A stretch of 12,616 bases of DNA, taken from the NCBI GenBank assembly GCA_026982835.1, contig JALSGI010000647.1, forward strand, positions 1 to 12,616. The letters run 5' to 3'. The stretch comes from Planctomycetota bacterium (GTDB lineage: Bacteria; Planctomycetota; Planctomycetia; Pirellulales; S012-138). The notes beneath the pieces are model-generated. The model made no database searches. It saw only the letters and a list, made by a program, of their open reading frames with translations, and had not been told where the DNA came from. Made by a program: the position numbers and the translations under genes. Below, in pieces: positions 5,342 to 12,616 of the stretch. Positions within the stretch are counted from its first letter, which is position 1. Every line of letters begins with the position of its first letter.

Positions 5342-6127
5342 ATGAGCTGGTGGCACGTGCTATTGCTGGCGGTGGTGCAGGGGGTGACGGAGTTCCTGCC
5401 CATCAGCTCCTCCGGCCACCTGGTGGTGCTGGAACACGTGCTTCCCGGGGGCAAGGAGCTACGCAGTCCCACGCTGAACGTGTTTCTGCACCTGGGCACG
5501 CTGCTGGCCATCCTCTGGGCGTATCGGCGCGAAGTGGCGGCCTTGCTGGTGCGCAACAGGCGGCTGGGGGGGCTGATCCTGCTGGGCACGCTGCCGGGGG
5601 TGGTCCTGGGGGCGGGGCTCCGCCTGGCCGTCCCGGAGCTGCTTACCTGCCCGGGGATCACCGGCGGGATGCTGCTTGTGAGCGGGGCCTTGTTGTGGTG
5701 GATGCCGCGGGCCGCCCCGGGCCAGAGGGACCTGGAGGGGCTCGGCCCCGCCGGGGCCTGCTGGATCGGCTGTGCCCAGGCCGCGGCGCTTTTGCCCGGG
5801 CTTTCCCGAAGCGGCACTACCATCGCCGCCGCCCTGGCCCTGGGCCTGAAACGGCCTCAGGCGGCCACGTTCAGCTTCCTGCTGGCTTTGCCCATCACCC
5901 TGGGAGCCGTGGTGCTGGAGCTGATTGAAATCTCCCGCCTCTCCTCGCCCGGCCTCTCCTGGTGGCATTTGGCTTTGGGGGTGGTGGTGTCGTTTTTCGC
6001 CGGTTTGCTGGCCCTGGGCTGGCTGTTGCGGTTGCTGGCCAGTGGGCGGATCGGGCTTTTGGCCTGGTGGTGTTTTCTGCTGGGCGGAGGCGTTCTGGTC
6101 GGTTGGGGGACTTCCTGCTGGAAGTGA
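5342..6127 (+). CDS. uppP: Undecaprenyl-diphosphate phosphatase UppP (BacA family)
   Basis: 261 aa, the usual family length. An integral membrane enzyme that removes one phosphate from undecaprenyl diphosphate, recycling the lipid carrier for peptidoglycan and other envelope polymers; overexpression in other bacteria gives bacitracin resistance. Both family motifs are clear: QGVTEFLPISSSGHL (13-27), with E17, the Ser cluster S22-S24 and H26, and PGLSRSGTT (152-160), with R156 matching the catalytic arginine (R174 in E. coli). The first acidic position of the (E/Q)xxxE motif is Gln13, which the family allows. About seven or eight hydrophobic segments span the protein. ATG 5342 begins MSWWH directly before the first membrane segment; AGGA lies about 10 bases upstream. 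It stands alone, with a hairpin before and after. Confidence 0.96.
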   Translation: MSWWHVLLLAVVQGVTEFLPISSSGHLVVLEHVLPGGKELRSPTLNVFLHLGTLLAILWAYRREVAALLVRNRRLGGLILLGTLPGVVLGAGLRLAVPELLTCPGITGGMLLVSGALLWWMPRAAPGQRDLEGLGPAGACWIGCAQAAALLPGLSRSGTTIAAALALGLKRPQAATFSFLLALPITLGAVVLELIEISRLSSPGLSWWHLALGVVVSFFAGLLALGWLLRLLASGRIGLLAWWCFLLGGGVLVGWGTSCWK

Positions 6128-6141
6128 CGATCCGGGCAGTT

Positions 6142-6163
6142 GCCAGGGTTGTTCCGCCCTGGC
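6142..6163 (+). terminator. Hairpin after uppP
   Basis: GCCAGGG (6142-6148) pairs with CCCTGGC (6157-6163), seven perfect pairs with an 8-nt loop, 14 bases after the uppP stop. Position and stability suggest transcription termination, but the usual T-run is missing. Confidence 0.4.
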
Positions 6164-6332
6164 CCGTTGAAACCGCCCGCAAAGCGCCAAAGTGTCCGCA
6201 GAACTCCCGCAAGGCAAGTTGTCCTTACCGCGGGGCCGGGCTACGTTTTGGCAGGGACGGTTGCAAATACCCTGCCCGTGCCCCTGGGAATGCTGATCCG
6301 TCTTGTTGACACCCGCAAGGTGCTCGTTTGCC

Positions 6333-6809
6333 ATGAATGTCGAATACATCAATCCTTTTTTGCGGGCGGCCCATCGCGCGTTCGAGACAATGCTGGGATG
6401 TGAGCTGGAGAAAAAGGACCTGACGCTCAAGTCGGGCCACCATCCCACCTACGAGTTCAGCGGCATCATCGGGCTGACCGGCAAGGCCATCGGCACCTGT
6501 GTGCTGAGCCTTTCCCGCAGCGTGGCCTACAAGGCCACCAGCACCCTGTTGATGATGCCCGAGGAAGAACTGACCAAGGACGACGTGGTGGACGCCGTGG
6601 GGGAGTTGGCCAACATGGTGGCCGGGGCGGCCAAGGCCGAGCTGGAAGAGTTTCAAATGAGCGTCAGCTTGCCCAACGTGGTGCTGGGCACCGACTTTGA
6701 AGTGGCCTATCCCTCCAACGTCACGCCCATCTGCGTGCACTTCGAGTGCCCTTGGGGGCCGCTGTGCGTGGAGGTGGGGTTTGCTCCCGTGGCGGCGGAA
6801 GTGAGCTGA
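6333..6809 (+). CDS. cheX: CheX-type chemotaxis phosphatase (CheC/CheX/FliY family)
   Basis: 158 aa, the normal size of CheX (about 155). CheX dephosphorylates CheY-P and so resets the flagellar switch signal. The family's catalytic E-x-x-N motif is present once, E91-L-A-N94 in VVDAVGELANMVAGAAKAEL (85-104). CheC has two such sites and CheX one. The N-terminal MNVEYINPFLRAA matches the usual CheX opening. ATG 6333 is preferred over the in-frame start at 6303, since AAGGTG lies 10 bases before it and the family begins there. It precedes fliG by 142 bases, which supports a motility role. Some planctomycete members of this fold act outside chemotaxis, so the exact substrate is open. Confidence 0.85.
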   Translation: MNVEYINPFLRAAHRAFETMLGCELEKKDLTLKSGHHPTYEFSGIIGLTGKAIGTCVLSLSRSVAYKATSTLLMMPEEELTKDDVVDAVGELANMVAGAAKAELEEFQMSVSLPNVVLGTDFEVAYPSNVTPICVHFECPWGPLCVEVGFAPVAAEVS

Positions 6810-6951
6810 TCGGATTCTTGGAGTGTGCCGGTCGTAGGGGTCAAGCGGGTTTGATTGCAGGCGGCTTGCCGGGGGCGCCGAAGAGGAGACACGAAACCCC
6901 CGGGCCGCAAAGTGCGATCCCGGTTCCCCTGCTCCGGCTGCGTTTCAGACT

Positions 6952-7947
6952 ATGTCCGCCTCCGACCTGCGCAAAGCCGCCGTGGTGCTGATGAGCCTGC
7001 CTCAGGACGAGGCAGCGCTTTTGCTTTCGAAAATGGACCCCAAGATGGTCGAGGCGGTCACCGTGGAGATCGCCCGGCTGGGACCCGTGGCCGCCGAGGA
7101 ACAGGAGACCATCATCCGCGAGTTTGCCACGGCCCGGCCCGGGGCGTTCGCCGATGCGGGGGGATTGGAGCGGGCCAAGGAACTGGTCGAGAAAGCCTTG
7201 GGCAAAAGCGCCTCGGCCACCCTGGAGAGCATCCGCCAGCAGATCGAGGCCCTCCCTTTTGGCTTCCTCCAGCGGGTCGATAGCCAGAACCTGCTCACCT
7301 TCCTCATGGACGAGCACCCGCAGACGATCGCCTTGATCCTCTGCCACCTGCCGCCGGCCCGGGCGGCCGAAATCTTGAGCGGCCTGCCCACCGAACGCCA
7401 GCTTTCGGTCATTCGCCGCATCGCACACATGGGCCAGACCAGCCCGGAGATCATCCACGAAGTGGAAAAAGGGCTGGAGTCCCGCATGGCCAACGTGATG
7501 AGCCAGCAGTTTGAAAAAGCCGGCGGCGTGGACGCCGTGGCCGAAATCCTCAACGTTACCGATCGCACCACCGAACGCAACCTGTTGGAAAACCTGGCCC
7601 AGGAAGACCCCGACCTGGTCGAGGAAATCCGCCGCCGCATGTTCGTCTTCGAGGACCTGGTCAAGCTCTCCGACAAGGACATCCAGACCATTCTCAAGAA
7701 CGTGGAGACTTCGCAATGGGCCTTGGCCCTCAAGGGGGCCAGCGAGGAGCTCAAAGCCAAAATCTTCGGCAACCTCTCCAGTCGCGCGGCCGACATGCTC
7801 AAGGAGGAGATGGAGTACCTGGGCCCGGTGCGGCTCTCCGACGTGGAGCAGGTGCAGCAGCAGATCGTGGATATCGCCCGGCGGCTGGAAGATGCCGGCC
7901 AGGTGAACCTGCACGCCGACGACGAAGACGAGCAATATATCCAGTAA
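6952..7947 (+). CDS. fliG: Flagellar motor switch protein FliG
   Basis: 331 aa, typical length (E. coli 331). FliG sits on the MS ring in the C-ring, couples to MotA for torque and, with FliM and FliN, sets rotation direction. Domains: FliG N (about 1-105), middle domain with the EHPQT motif (121-125), and C-terminal torque domain (about 215-325). Charged residues of the torque helix are kept: K261, R278 and R294, with the usual Asp pair replaced by E285-E286. ALKGASEELKAKIFGNLSSR aligns well with other FliG. The acidic tail DDEDEQ is short. ATG 6952 is the only sensible start, as no ATG, GTG or TTG occurs in frame for some distance upstream; no clear ribosome binding site precedes it. No fliF, fliH or fliI follows; a repeat array does. 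Confidence 0.96.
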   Translation: MSASDLRKAAVVLMSLPQDEAALLLSKMDPKMVEAVTVEIARLGPVAAEEQETIIREFATARPGAFADAGGLERAKELVEKALGKSASATLESIRQQIEALPFGFLQRVDSQNLLTFLMDEHPQTIALILCHLPPARAAEILSGLPTERQLSVIRRIAHMGQTSPEIIHEVEKGLESRMANVMSQQFEKAGGVDAVAEILNVTDRTTERNLLENLAQEDPDLVEEIRRRMFVFEDLVKLSDKDIQTILKNVETSQWALALKGASEELKAKIFGNLSSRAADMLKEEMEYLGPVRLSDVEQVQQQIVDIARRLEDAGQVNLHADDEDEQYIQ

Positions 7948-8012
7948 CCGCGGCGCAACAGGGCCGTGTTTGCCAGACAACTCTGGACTCTCTACGGCGA
8001 GCCGCCGGCTTG

Positions 8013-8029
8013 GTACGTGTTTAGCGTGC
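8013..8029 (+). repeat. 5' flank core of copy C, shared with copy B1
   Basis: GTACGTGTTTAGCGTGC, identical to the minus strand of 2679-2695. It lies 66 bases after the fliG stop and 6 bases before the cloverleaf element, marking the apparent left end of array C. Confidence 0.65.
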
Positions 8030-8035
8030 TATCAA

Positions 8036-8120
8036 GGCGAGCCCCGGGCTTCAGCCCGGGGAGAGCCGAACAAACACATGTTTGTTGATCTTCTCCGCCA
8101 GCTGAAGCTGGCGGCTCGCC
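8036..8120 (+). repeat. Cloverleaf hairpin element, copy C (complete)
   Basis: All 85 bases divide into one closing stem and three arms with no unpaired junction bases. Closing stem: GGCGAGCC (8036-8043) with GGCTCGCC (8113-8120), eight pairs. Arm 1: CCGGGCT-TC-AGCCCGG (8044-8059). Middle arm: GGAGA (8060-8064) with TCTCC (8092-8096), an internal loop, then AACAAACA (8069-8076) with TGTTTGTT (8079-8086). Arm 3: GCCAGC-TGAA-GCTGGC (8097-8112). It has no tRNA T-loop or anticodon features. It lies between fliG and glnD. It may be a structured RNA element, a REP-like mobile repeat, or a protein-binding DNA structure. I do not recognise a named family. Confidence 0.75.
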
Positions 8121-8293
8121 AACCGCCGGCTCACGCCGGCGGCTCGCCGATTGCAAAAACCGGCGCTTGTTCCGGCTTCGGTGCGGAAGCACCACATCAA
8201 GACCCAAGACCCAGGACCCAAGACCTCCGGAGCGGAAGCTCCGGCGCAAGCCGCATGGTGCAAGCCCGTTTCTTGCCGCGGTGCGGAAGCTCC
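8121..8293 (+). repeat. Follower hairpins of array C
   Basis: After copy C come, in the same order as after copy A: CCGCCGGC-TCAC-GCCGGCGG (8123-8142) with a CTCGCC tail, a TTGCAA-containing spacer, GGTGC-GGAA-GCACC (8180-8193), a heptamer run AGACCCA, AGACCCA, GGACCCA (8200-8220), and CCGGAGC-GGAA-GCTCCGG (8227-8244) followed by CGCAAGCC. At 8280-8293, GGTGC-GGAA-GCTCC joins the left arm of one hairpin type to the right arm of another and is poorly paired. The remaining stretch to glnD (8294-8397) shows only a G-run and the glnD ribosome binding site. Confidence 0.75.
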
Positions 8294-8386
8294 AGTGCAT
8301 GCCGCCAGCCGCACGTCGCAAGCCCCCCCTCTTCGGCGGTGCACTCTACGCACAACCGGGCGGTTCGACTACGATGGGGGGGAAAC

Positions 8387-8391
8387 AAGGA
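8387..8391 (+). promoter_or_regulatory. Ribosome binding site favouring a TTG start for glnD
   Basis: AAGGA lies 6 bases before TTG 8398-8400. The two in-frame ATG codons downstream (8425 and 8464) have no purine-rich site at a workable distance, so this site decides the start, with moderate certainty. Confidence 0.5.
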
Positions 8392-8397
8392 TAAAAG

Positions 8398-11130
8398 TTG
8401 CTTGCCGGGCACTTGCGGCCCGCAATGGTCTTCCGCTCCCCCGTTGCCTCCCTGCCCCACTCGATGTCCCCAGCCGCCACATTGCGAGCCGAAGTGCTGC
8501 AAGCCCGCCAGCGCCTGGAAGAGGGTCGCCAGGGGTTGCGGCGGCGTCATCTGGCGGGGGCCTCGGGCACGCAGATCTGCTACGCCTGGGCCGAGCTGAT
8601 CGACCAGGTGGTGCTGGAGCTGTTCGAGCACTTGGCCCGGGAAATGGTCCCCCCGCAGGTGGCCGCCACGGTGACACTGGTGCCGCACGGGGGCTATGGT
8701 CGCCGGGACATGGCCCCCTTTTCCGACGTGGACCTGATGATCCTGCTGCCCGGCCGCACCGGCCCGGAGCTGGAAACACTGCTGAAGCGGTTCATCAGCT
8801 CGCTGTTCGACCTGGGGTTGCAGGTGGGGCAGTCGGTTCGCACCGTGGCCCAGGCCTGCCAACTGGCCGCCCGCGACGCCCAAATCTACACCTCGCTGGC
8901 CGAGTCGCGTTTCCTGGCCGGCGATGCGGCGTTGTTCCATCGCTTCCTGCGCCGCTTCCAGCAGATGACCCGACGCCGGCGCCGCTGGTTGCTGGGGGAG
9001 GTGGAACAGGCCCGACGGCAGGAACAGGCCCAGTACGGCGAGACGATCTACCTGCTGGAGCCGAACGTGAAGCGTTCCCGGGGTGGCTTGCGGGACGTGC
9101 AGCTTTTGCGTTGGCTGGGCTTTGCCTACTACGGCGTGGCCGACCCGGAAAGCCTGTTCCTGCGAGGCGTGCTTTCGCGGGAGGATTTCTACACGCTTCG
9201 GGACGCCTGGGAGTACTTGCTCCGCCTGCGCAACGATCTGCATTTCCACGCCGGGCGGGCTCACGACGTGCTGGACCGCGGCGAGCAGGTGCGGTTGGCT
9301 TCCCAGAGCCGTTACCTGGGCACCGGGGGGCTGCTGCCGGTGGAGCAGTTCATGCGGGAGTACTTCCGCCGCACCTACGCCGTGAGCCGCATTGTGCGGC
9401 AGTTCGTGCAGCGGGTGCAGCGGCGGCACGTGGTGTTTCGGGCGTTGCAGCGGGTGGTATCGCGGCGGGTGGGGCACCGCCTGCGGGTCGGCACGGCCGA
9501 GCTGTTTGTGCCCCGGCGGGAGCTGCCCCTTTTCCCCGATTCGCTGGAAGCGGTGCTGCATCTGGCCCGGTTGCAAGCCCATAGCGGCAAGCCTGTGGAA
9601 GCCGAAACCCTGCAAGCGGTGCGGCAGCGCGGCCCGGCCCTGGCCCGACATCTCTCGCCGGCCCAGGCCCAAGCCTTCCTGGAATTGCTGCACGACCCGG
9701 CCACCGTCGGCCCGGTGCTTCGCTGGCTGTACGAAGTGGGCGTGCTGGAGGAGATCATCCCCCCGCTGAAACACGCCCACGGGTTGTTGCAGTTCAACGA
9801 GTACCACAAGTACACCGTGGACGAACACTCGCTGCGGGCGGTGGAGGAAGCGGCGGCGTTTGCCGGCCGGGACGATCCGCTGGGGCACGCCTACCGCGCG
9901 CTGAGCCGCCGCTGGCTGCTGCACCTGGCCTTGCTGCTGCACGACCTGGGCAAGGGCTACCCGGAGGACCACTCCCAGCAGGGGCAGCAACTGGCCCGTG
10001 AGGTGGCCCGGCGATTGCACCTGGACGAGGAAGCCGCCGGGTTGTTGGAGTTTCTGGTGGGCCAGCATCTGCTTATGGCCCACACGGCCTTCCGCCGCGA
10101 TACCAGCGAGGAACGGCTGCTGGTGCAGTTTGCCTTCCAGGTGGGCACGCCGGAGCGGCTGCAAATGCTCTATGTGCTCAGTGCCGCCGATCTGGCCGCG
10201 GTGGGCCCGGGGGTGCTTAATCCCTGGAAGGTGGACGTGCTCACCTCGCTTTACGACCGCACGATGATGCGGCTTTCCGGGCGGCTGGATGTGGCCCAGC
10301 GCCACCTGGAAAAGCTCCGTCGCCAGGTGAACCAGGCCCTGGGCTCCCAGGCGCAAGATCCCTGGTTCGCCCAGCTGGTACGCGAGCTGCCTCCGGCCTA
10401 CCTTTACGCCCGCCCCGCCGAGCAGATCGCCCAGGACCTGCGGCAGCTGCGCTGCCTGGGGCCCCGGGACGTGCTGGCCCAAGGACACTACGACCCGGAA
10501 AGCGAAACCGTCCAGTACACCGTGGCCACGCACGAGCAGATCACTCCGGGCATTTTTCACAAGCTCACCGGGGCGTTGAGCAGCCTGGGGTTGCAGATCC
10601 TCTCGGCGGAGATCAACACCCTGGCCCACGACCTGGTGTTGGACCGCTTCGTGGTGGCCGACGAGCGTTTTTCCGGGGAAGTGCCTTGCGGGCGGATCGA
10701 GGAGGTGTGCCGGGCGTTGCGGGGGGCGGTTCAGGGAGGGGGCGAGCCGCAGTTTCGGCCGCGGCGTTGGCGCCCCTTGTCCCGGCGGCGGCCACAGGAC
10801 CTGCACCCCCTGCCCACCCAGGTCCGCACCGACAACTCGGTCTCGGACCGCTTCACCGTCATCGACGTGTTCGCCGAAGACCGGCTGGGACTGCTTTACA
10901 CTATCACCAAAACACTGTTCGAGCTGGGGCTTTCGGTCCACGTGGCCCGTATCGCCACCTACCTGGACCAGGTCGTGGACGTGTTCTACGTCAGCGACCG
11001 GCAGGGGAACAAGATCGAAGACACGGCCCGATTGCAGCAAATCCGCCACCGCCTGCTACAAGCCGTCGAACAGCTCAAGGCCCAGGAGGTGGATCAGCCC
11101 TCGGGCCTGGGCAGCCCGCACTGGCGATAG
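8398..11130 (+). CDS. glnD: Bifunctional PII uridylyltransferase/uridylyl-removing enzyme GlnD
   Basis: 910 aa (E. coli 890). GlnD is the cytoplasmic glutamine sensor: low glutamine drives UMP addition to PII, high glutamine its removal. Domains in order: nucleotidyltransferase with GGYGRRDMAPFSDVDLMIL (98-116), metal ligands D110 and D112; GlnD-specific helical region; HD hydrolase domain with H470/H477, LLLHDLGKG (512-520) containing H515-D516, and H557; then two ACT domains (about 705-775 and 818-890) that bind glutamine. All catalytic motifs are intact, so both activities are expected. An Arg-rich linker (787-799) separates the ACT domains. The start is TTG 8398 on ribosome-binding-site grounds; ATG 8464 is the conservative alternative (888 aa). 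No glnB, glnA or amtB is in view. It ends 27 bases from the convergent gene. Confidence 0.95.
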   Translation: MLAGHLRPAMVFRSPVASLPHSMSPAATLRAEVLQARQRLEEGRQGLRRRHLAGASGTQICYAWAELIDQVVLELFEHLAREMVPPQVAATVTLVPHGGYGRRDMAPFSDVDLMILLPGRTGPELETLLKRFISSLFDLGLQVGQSVRTVAQACQLAARDAQIYTSLAESRFLAGDAALFHRFLRRFQQMTRRRRRWLLGEVEQARRQEQAQYGETIYLLEPNVKRSRGGLRDVQLLRWLGFAYYGVADPESLFLRGVLSREDFYTLRDAWEYLLRLRNDLHFHAGRAHDVLDRGEQVRLASQSRYLGTGGLLPVEQFMREYFRRTYAVSRIVRQFVQRVQRRHVVFRALQRVVSRRVGHRLRVGTAELFVPRRELPLFPDSLEAVLHLARLQAHSGKPVEAETLQAVRQRGPALARHLSPAQAQAFLELLHDPATVGPVLRWLYEVGVLEEIIPPLKHAHGLLQFNEYHKYTVDEHSLRAVEEAAAFAGRDDPLGHAYRALSRRWLLHLALLLHDLGKGYPEDHSQQGQQLAREVARRLHLDEEAAGLLEFLVGQHLLMAHTAFRRDTSEERLLVQFAFQVGTPERLQMLYVLSAADLAAVGPGVLNPWKVDVLTSLYDRTMMRLSGRLDVAQRHLEKLRRQVNQALGSQAQDPWFAQLVRELPPAYLYARPAEQIAQDLRQLRCLGPRDVLAQGHYDPESETVQYTVATHEQITPGIFHKLTGALSSLGLQILSAEINTLAHDLVLDRFVVADERFSGEVPCGRIEEVCRALRGAVQGGGEPQFRPRRWRPLSRRRPQDLHPLPTQVRTDNSVSDRFTVIDVFAEDRLGLLYTITKTLFELGLSVHVARIATYLDQVVDVFYVSDRQGNKIEDTARLQQIRHRLLQAVEQLKAQEVDQPSGLGSPHWR

Positions 11131-11157
11131 CCCGCTCCCAGGCGGCCTGCTGCCGGG

Positions 11158-12616
11158 TTACTCTTCTGTGGAGATCACCTGCGGCCGGTAAAGGGGCAAG
11201 TGGCGGTAATAGACCTCCAGGATGAGCAGGTGCAAAGCCGTCACGTAGATGCGCCCCCCTTCGGCTCCCCAACGGTCGGGCAAGCGGCCCAGCGGGTCCC
11301 AACTCCCCGCAAGCGGTCCTTCCTGCACTTGCGAGCCGACCAGCAGCGCCCGCTGCCGCCGGTTCCAGCGGTCCCAGTGCTCTCCCCCGGCATGGAACAT
11401 CACCTGCGTGGCGTAGTACCAGTAGTAGGCGTCCCGGAGCAGTCGCCTGGGGGAACCGAAGCTGGGCAGATTGCGGGCCAGGTAGCGGGCTCCCTGCTGG
11501 ATCATCGGGCTTTGGGGCGAGGTGCCCAGGTAAAGCTGCATCAGCAACGCCTCGGCCGTCATCGCCCGGCTGGGCGTGCGCTGGTGCTGGTAGCGGGCCC
11601 GGGGGCGATAGACGTACAGGGCCTGGTCCTCGGGCCACTGGGCGCGGGCCAGCCAGGTGCGTAAGCGGGAATACACTTCCTGCGGCACACTCAGCCCGGC
11701 CATCTCCGCGCTTTTCAACGCCATGAGCTGCCAGCCGCTGACCGAAGTGTCGGTCCCCACCCCCGGTGCGTATCGCCAGCCGCCCAGGGTGGGATGCTGG
11801 GCGGCTACGATGAAATCCACCGCGCGTTGGGCCGGGGCGCGCAGTTGCGGGTCCTGGGTCATGCCGTAGGCTTCGCACAGGGCAATGGCCGCAATCCCGT
11901 GACTGTAAAGCCACGCATAGCGCGAGCCGCCGGTGAACAGGTCGCCGTTGGGCTTCTGGTGGTCCACCAGCCACTTCAGCCCCGCTGCCACCTCCTGCCG
12001 GTACTTGCCCTGCTGGTGGGTGTAGCCGGCTCCCAGGAAAGCCAGCAGGGCCAGCCCCGTGGCCGCCGTGTCGGATTCCATCCGCCCGATGCCCACCGGG
12101 CCCTGGTATCCCTTGCCCTGGGCAAAGCGGTGCAAGCTCCAGCGTCCATCGGGCATTTGGTGCCGGGCCAGGAAGGCCAGGCCCATCTCCACCGCTTTTT
12201 CGGTTTGGGGGGAGCCGCCGCGGCTGCGAGCCACTTGCTGGCGGCGCTGGGGATCGCGGTCCTGGAACGCCGGGGCGGCGATGGCTTCCACCTCCGGAGC
12301 CAGCTCCACTCCCGCAAGCGGAGCCCGCTCCAGGCGGAACCGGTGTGATGTGGTCGCCACACGCGAAGCATCCACGCGGGCTCGCTCCAGCGGCAGGCCC
12401 AGCTCGCCGGGCCGATCCAGGGCCACCCCGCCGGGGCCTTCCCGGGCCACCACTTCCACGGCCAGGCGGTCCTGTCGCTGGCGACGCATCCCGGCCGCTT
12501 CGCTCTGGGGGGAACCTTGGGCTACTTGCTGGGCGAGTTCCTGCGGCACCGGGCCTAGCTCCTCGGCATCGATCTCGGCTGTCACGTAACCGGTGCCAGT
12601 GCTGCGAGCCAGCGTG
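11158..12616 (-). CDS. Squalene/prenyltransferase-repeat protein, 5' end outside the window
   Basis: At least 485 residues are visible. A GTG at 12583-12585 could start a 475-residue form, but the frame stays open to the window edge with no stop and no ribosome binding site nearby, so the true start probably lies beyond 12616. The first ~125 residues are charged and unlike the repeats, with MRRQRQDRLAVEVV (33-46). The rest (about 128-465) is an alpha-toroid with repeats such as FLARHQMPDGRWSL (138-151), WLVDHQKPNGDL (205-216), FIVAAQHPTLGGWRY (258-272) and GSWDPLGR (427-434). The DxDD acid motif of squalene-hopene cyclases is missing, so it is probably not a cyclase. Such proteins are numerous in planctomycetes, often membrane-anchored at the N-terminus, and their function is unknown. 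It is convergent with glnD. Confidence 0.85.
   Translation of the reverse strand, partial: TLARSTGTGYVTAEIDAEELGPVPQELAQQVAQGSPQSEAAGMRRQRQDRLAVEVVAREGPGGVALDRPGELGLPLERARVDASRVATTSHRFRLERAPLAGVELAPEVEAIAAPAFQDRDPQRRQQVARSRGGSPQTEKAVEMGLAFLARHQMPDGRWSLHRFAQGKGYQGPVGIGRMESDTAATGLALLAFLGAGYTHQQGKYRQEVAAGLKWLVDHQKPNGDLFTGGSRYAWLYSHGIAAIALCEAYGMTQDPQLRAPAQRAVDFIVAAQHPTLGGWRYAPGVGTDTSVSGWQLMALKSAEMAGLSVPQEVYSRLRTWLARAQWPEDQALYVYRPRARYQHQRTPSRAMTAEALLMQLYLGTSPQSPMIQQGARYLARNLPSFGSPRRLLRDAYYWYYATQVMFHAGGEHWDRWNRRQRALLVGSQVQEGPLAGSWDPLGRLPDRWGAEGGRIYVTALHLLILEVYYRHLPLYRPQVISTEE

Noticed and set aside
5137..5928. 263-codon plus-strand frame entering uppP
   Set aside because: It overlaps uppP in another frame, has no family resemblance, and its composition is that of an alternative frame.
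6306..6311. TTGACA as the -35 box of a cheX promoter
   Set aside because: A -10 at normal spacing would fall on the start codon and reads TGCCAT, so it cannot serve that start.
6164..6332. c-di-GMP riboswitch before cheX
   Set aside because: Short similarities such as GCAAAGC exist, but the paired stems and conserved loops of that family are not present.
8197..11049. 950-codon open frame antisense to glnD
   Set aside because: GC-rich coding DNA often leaves the opposite strand open. The translation shows no family and is rich in H, Q, G and P, while glnD has every expected motif.

Overview
The window is GC-rich DNA from a bacterium, most likely a planctomycete. The case rests on the style of the gene set rather than on a marker: a squalene-oxidase-repeat protein of the type common in Planctomycetes, three Hsp20 chaperones in a row, a FliG/CheX pair, and large intergenic arrays of short GC-rich hairpins. 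There is no rRNA to confirm it. The gene content is chromosomal housekeeping. No insertion sequence, phage gene, integrase or CRISPR array is visible.

Layout from left to right: a hairpin-repeat array (about 1-480); tRNA-Phe(GAA) on the plus strand (584-656); on the minus strand, the magnesium channel gene mgtE (809-2179) with a structured leader; a second repeat array (about 2390-2695); a stand-alone receiver-domain protein (2708-3157); and three consecutive small heat-shock proteins (3298-3786, 3966-4361, 4426-4869). A 472-base intergenic region then separates these from plus-strand genes: uppP (undecaprenyl diphosphatase, 5342-6127), a CheX-type phosphatase (6333-6809) and fliG (6952-7947). 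A third repeat array (about 8013-8293) precedes glnD (8398-11130). A convergent gene for a squalene/prenyltransferase-repeat protein runs off the right edge (11158-12616).

The genes fall into small functional groups. The Hsp20 trio and the receiver protein share a strand and may form a stress-responsive unit. CheX and FliG belong to flagellar motility and chemotaxis. GlnD senses glutamine and controls PII. UppP recycles the lipid carrier for the cell wall, and MgtE handles magnesium.

The most unusual content is intergenic. All three arrays contain a compact element of about 83-88 nt that can fold, with almost no unpaired junction bases, into a four-way cloverleaf: an 8-bp closing stem and three arms. 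One copy is complete on the plus strand (8036-8120), two are on the minus strand (2548-2630, 2405-2492), and one is cut by the left window edge (1-69). Stem sequences differ between copies but pairing is kept, and two changes are G-U wobbles only when read in the common orientation. That suggests a structured RNA or a structure-recognised mobile repeat. I do not recognise it as a named family. Further hairpins follow in a conserved order, and one array contains a roughly 175-bp tandem duplication.
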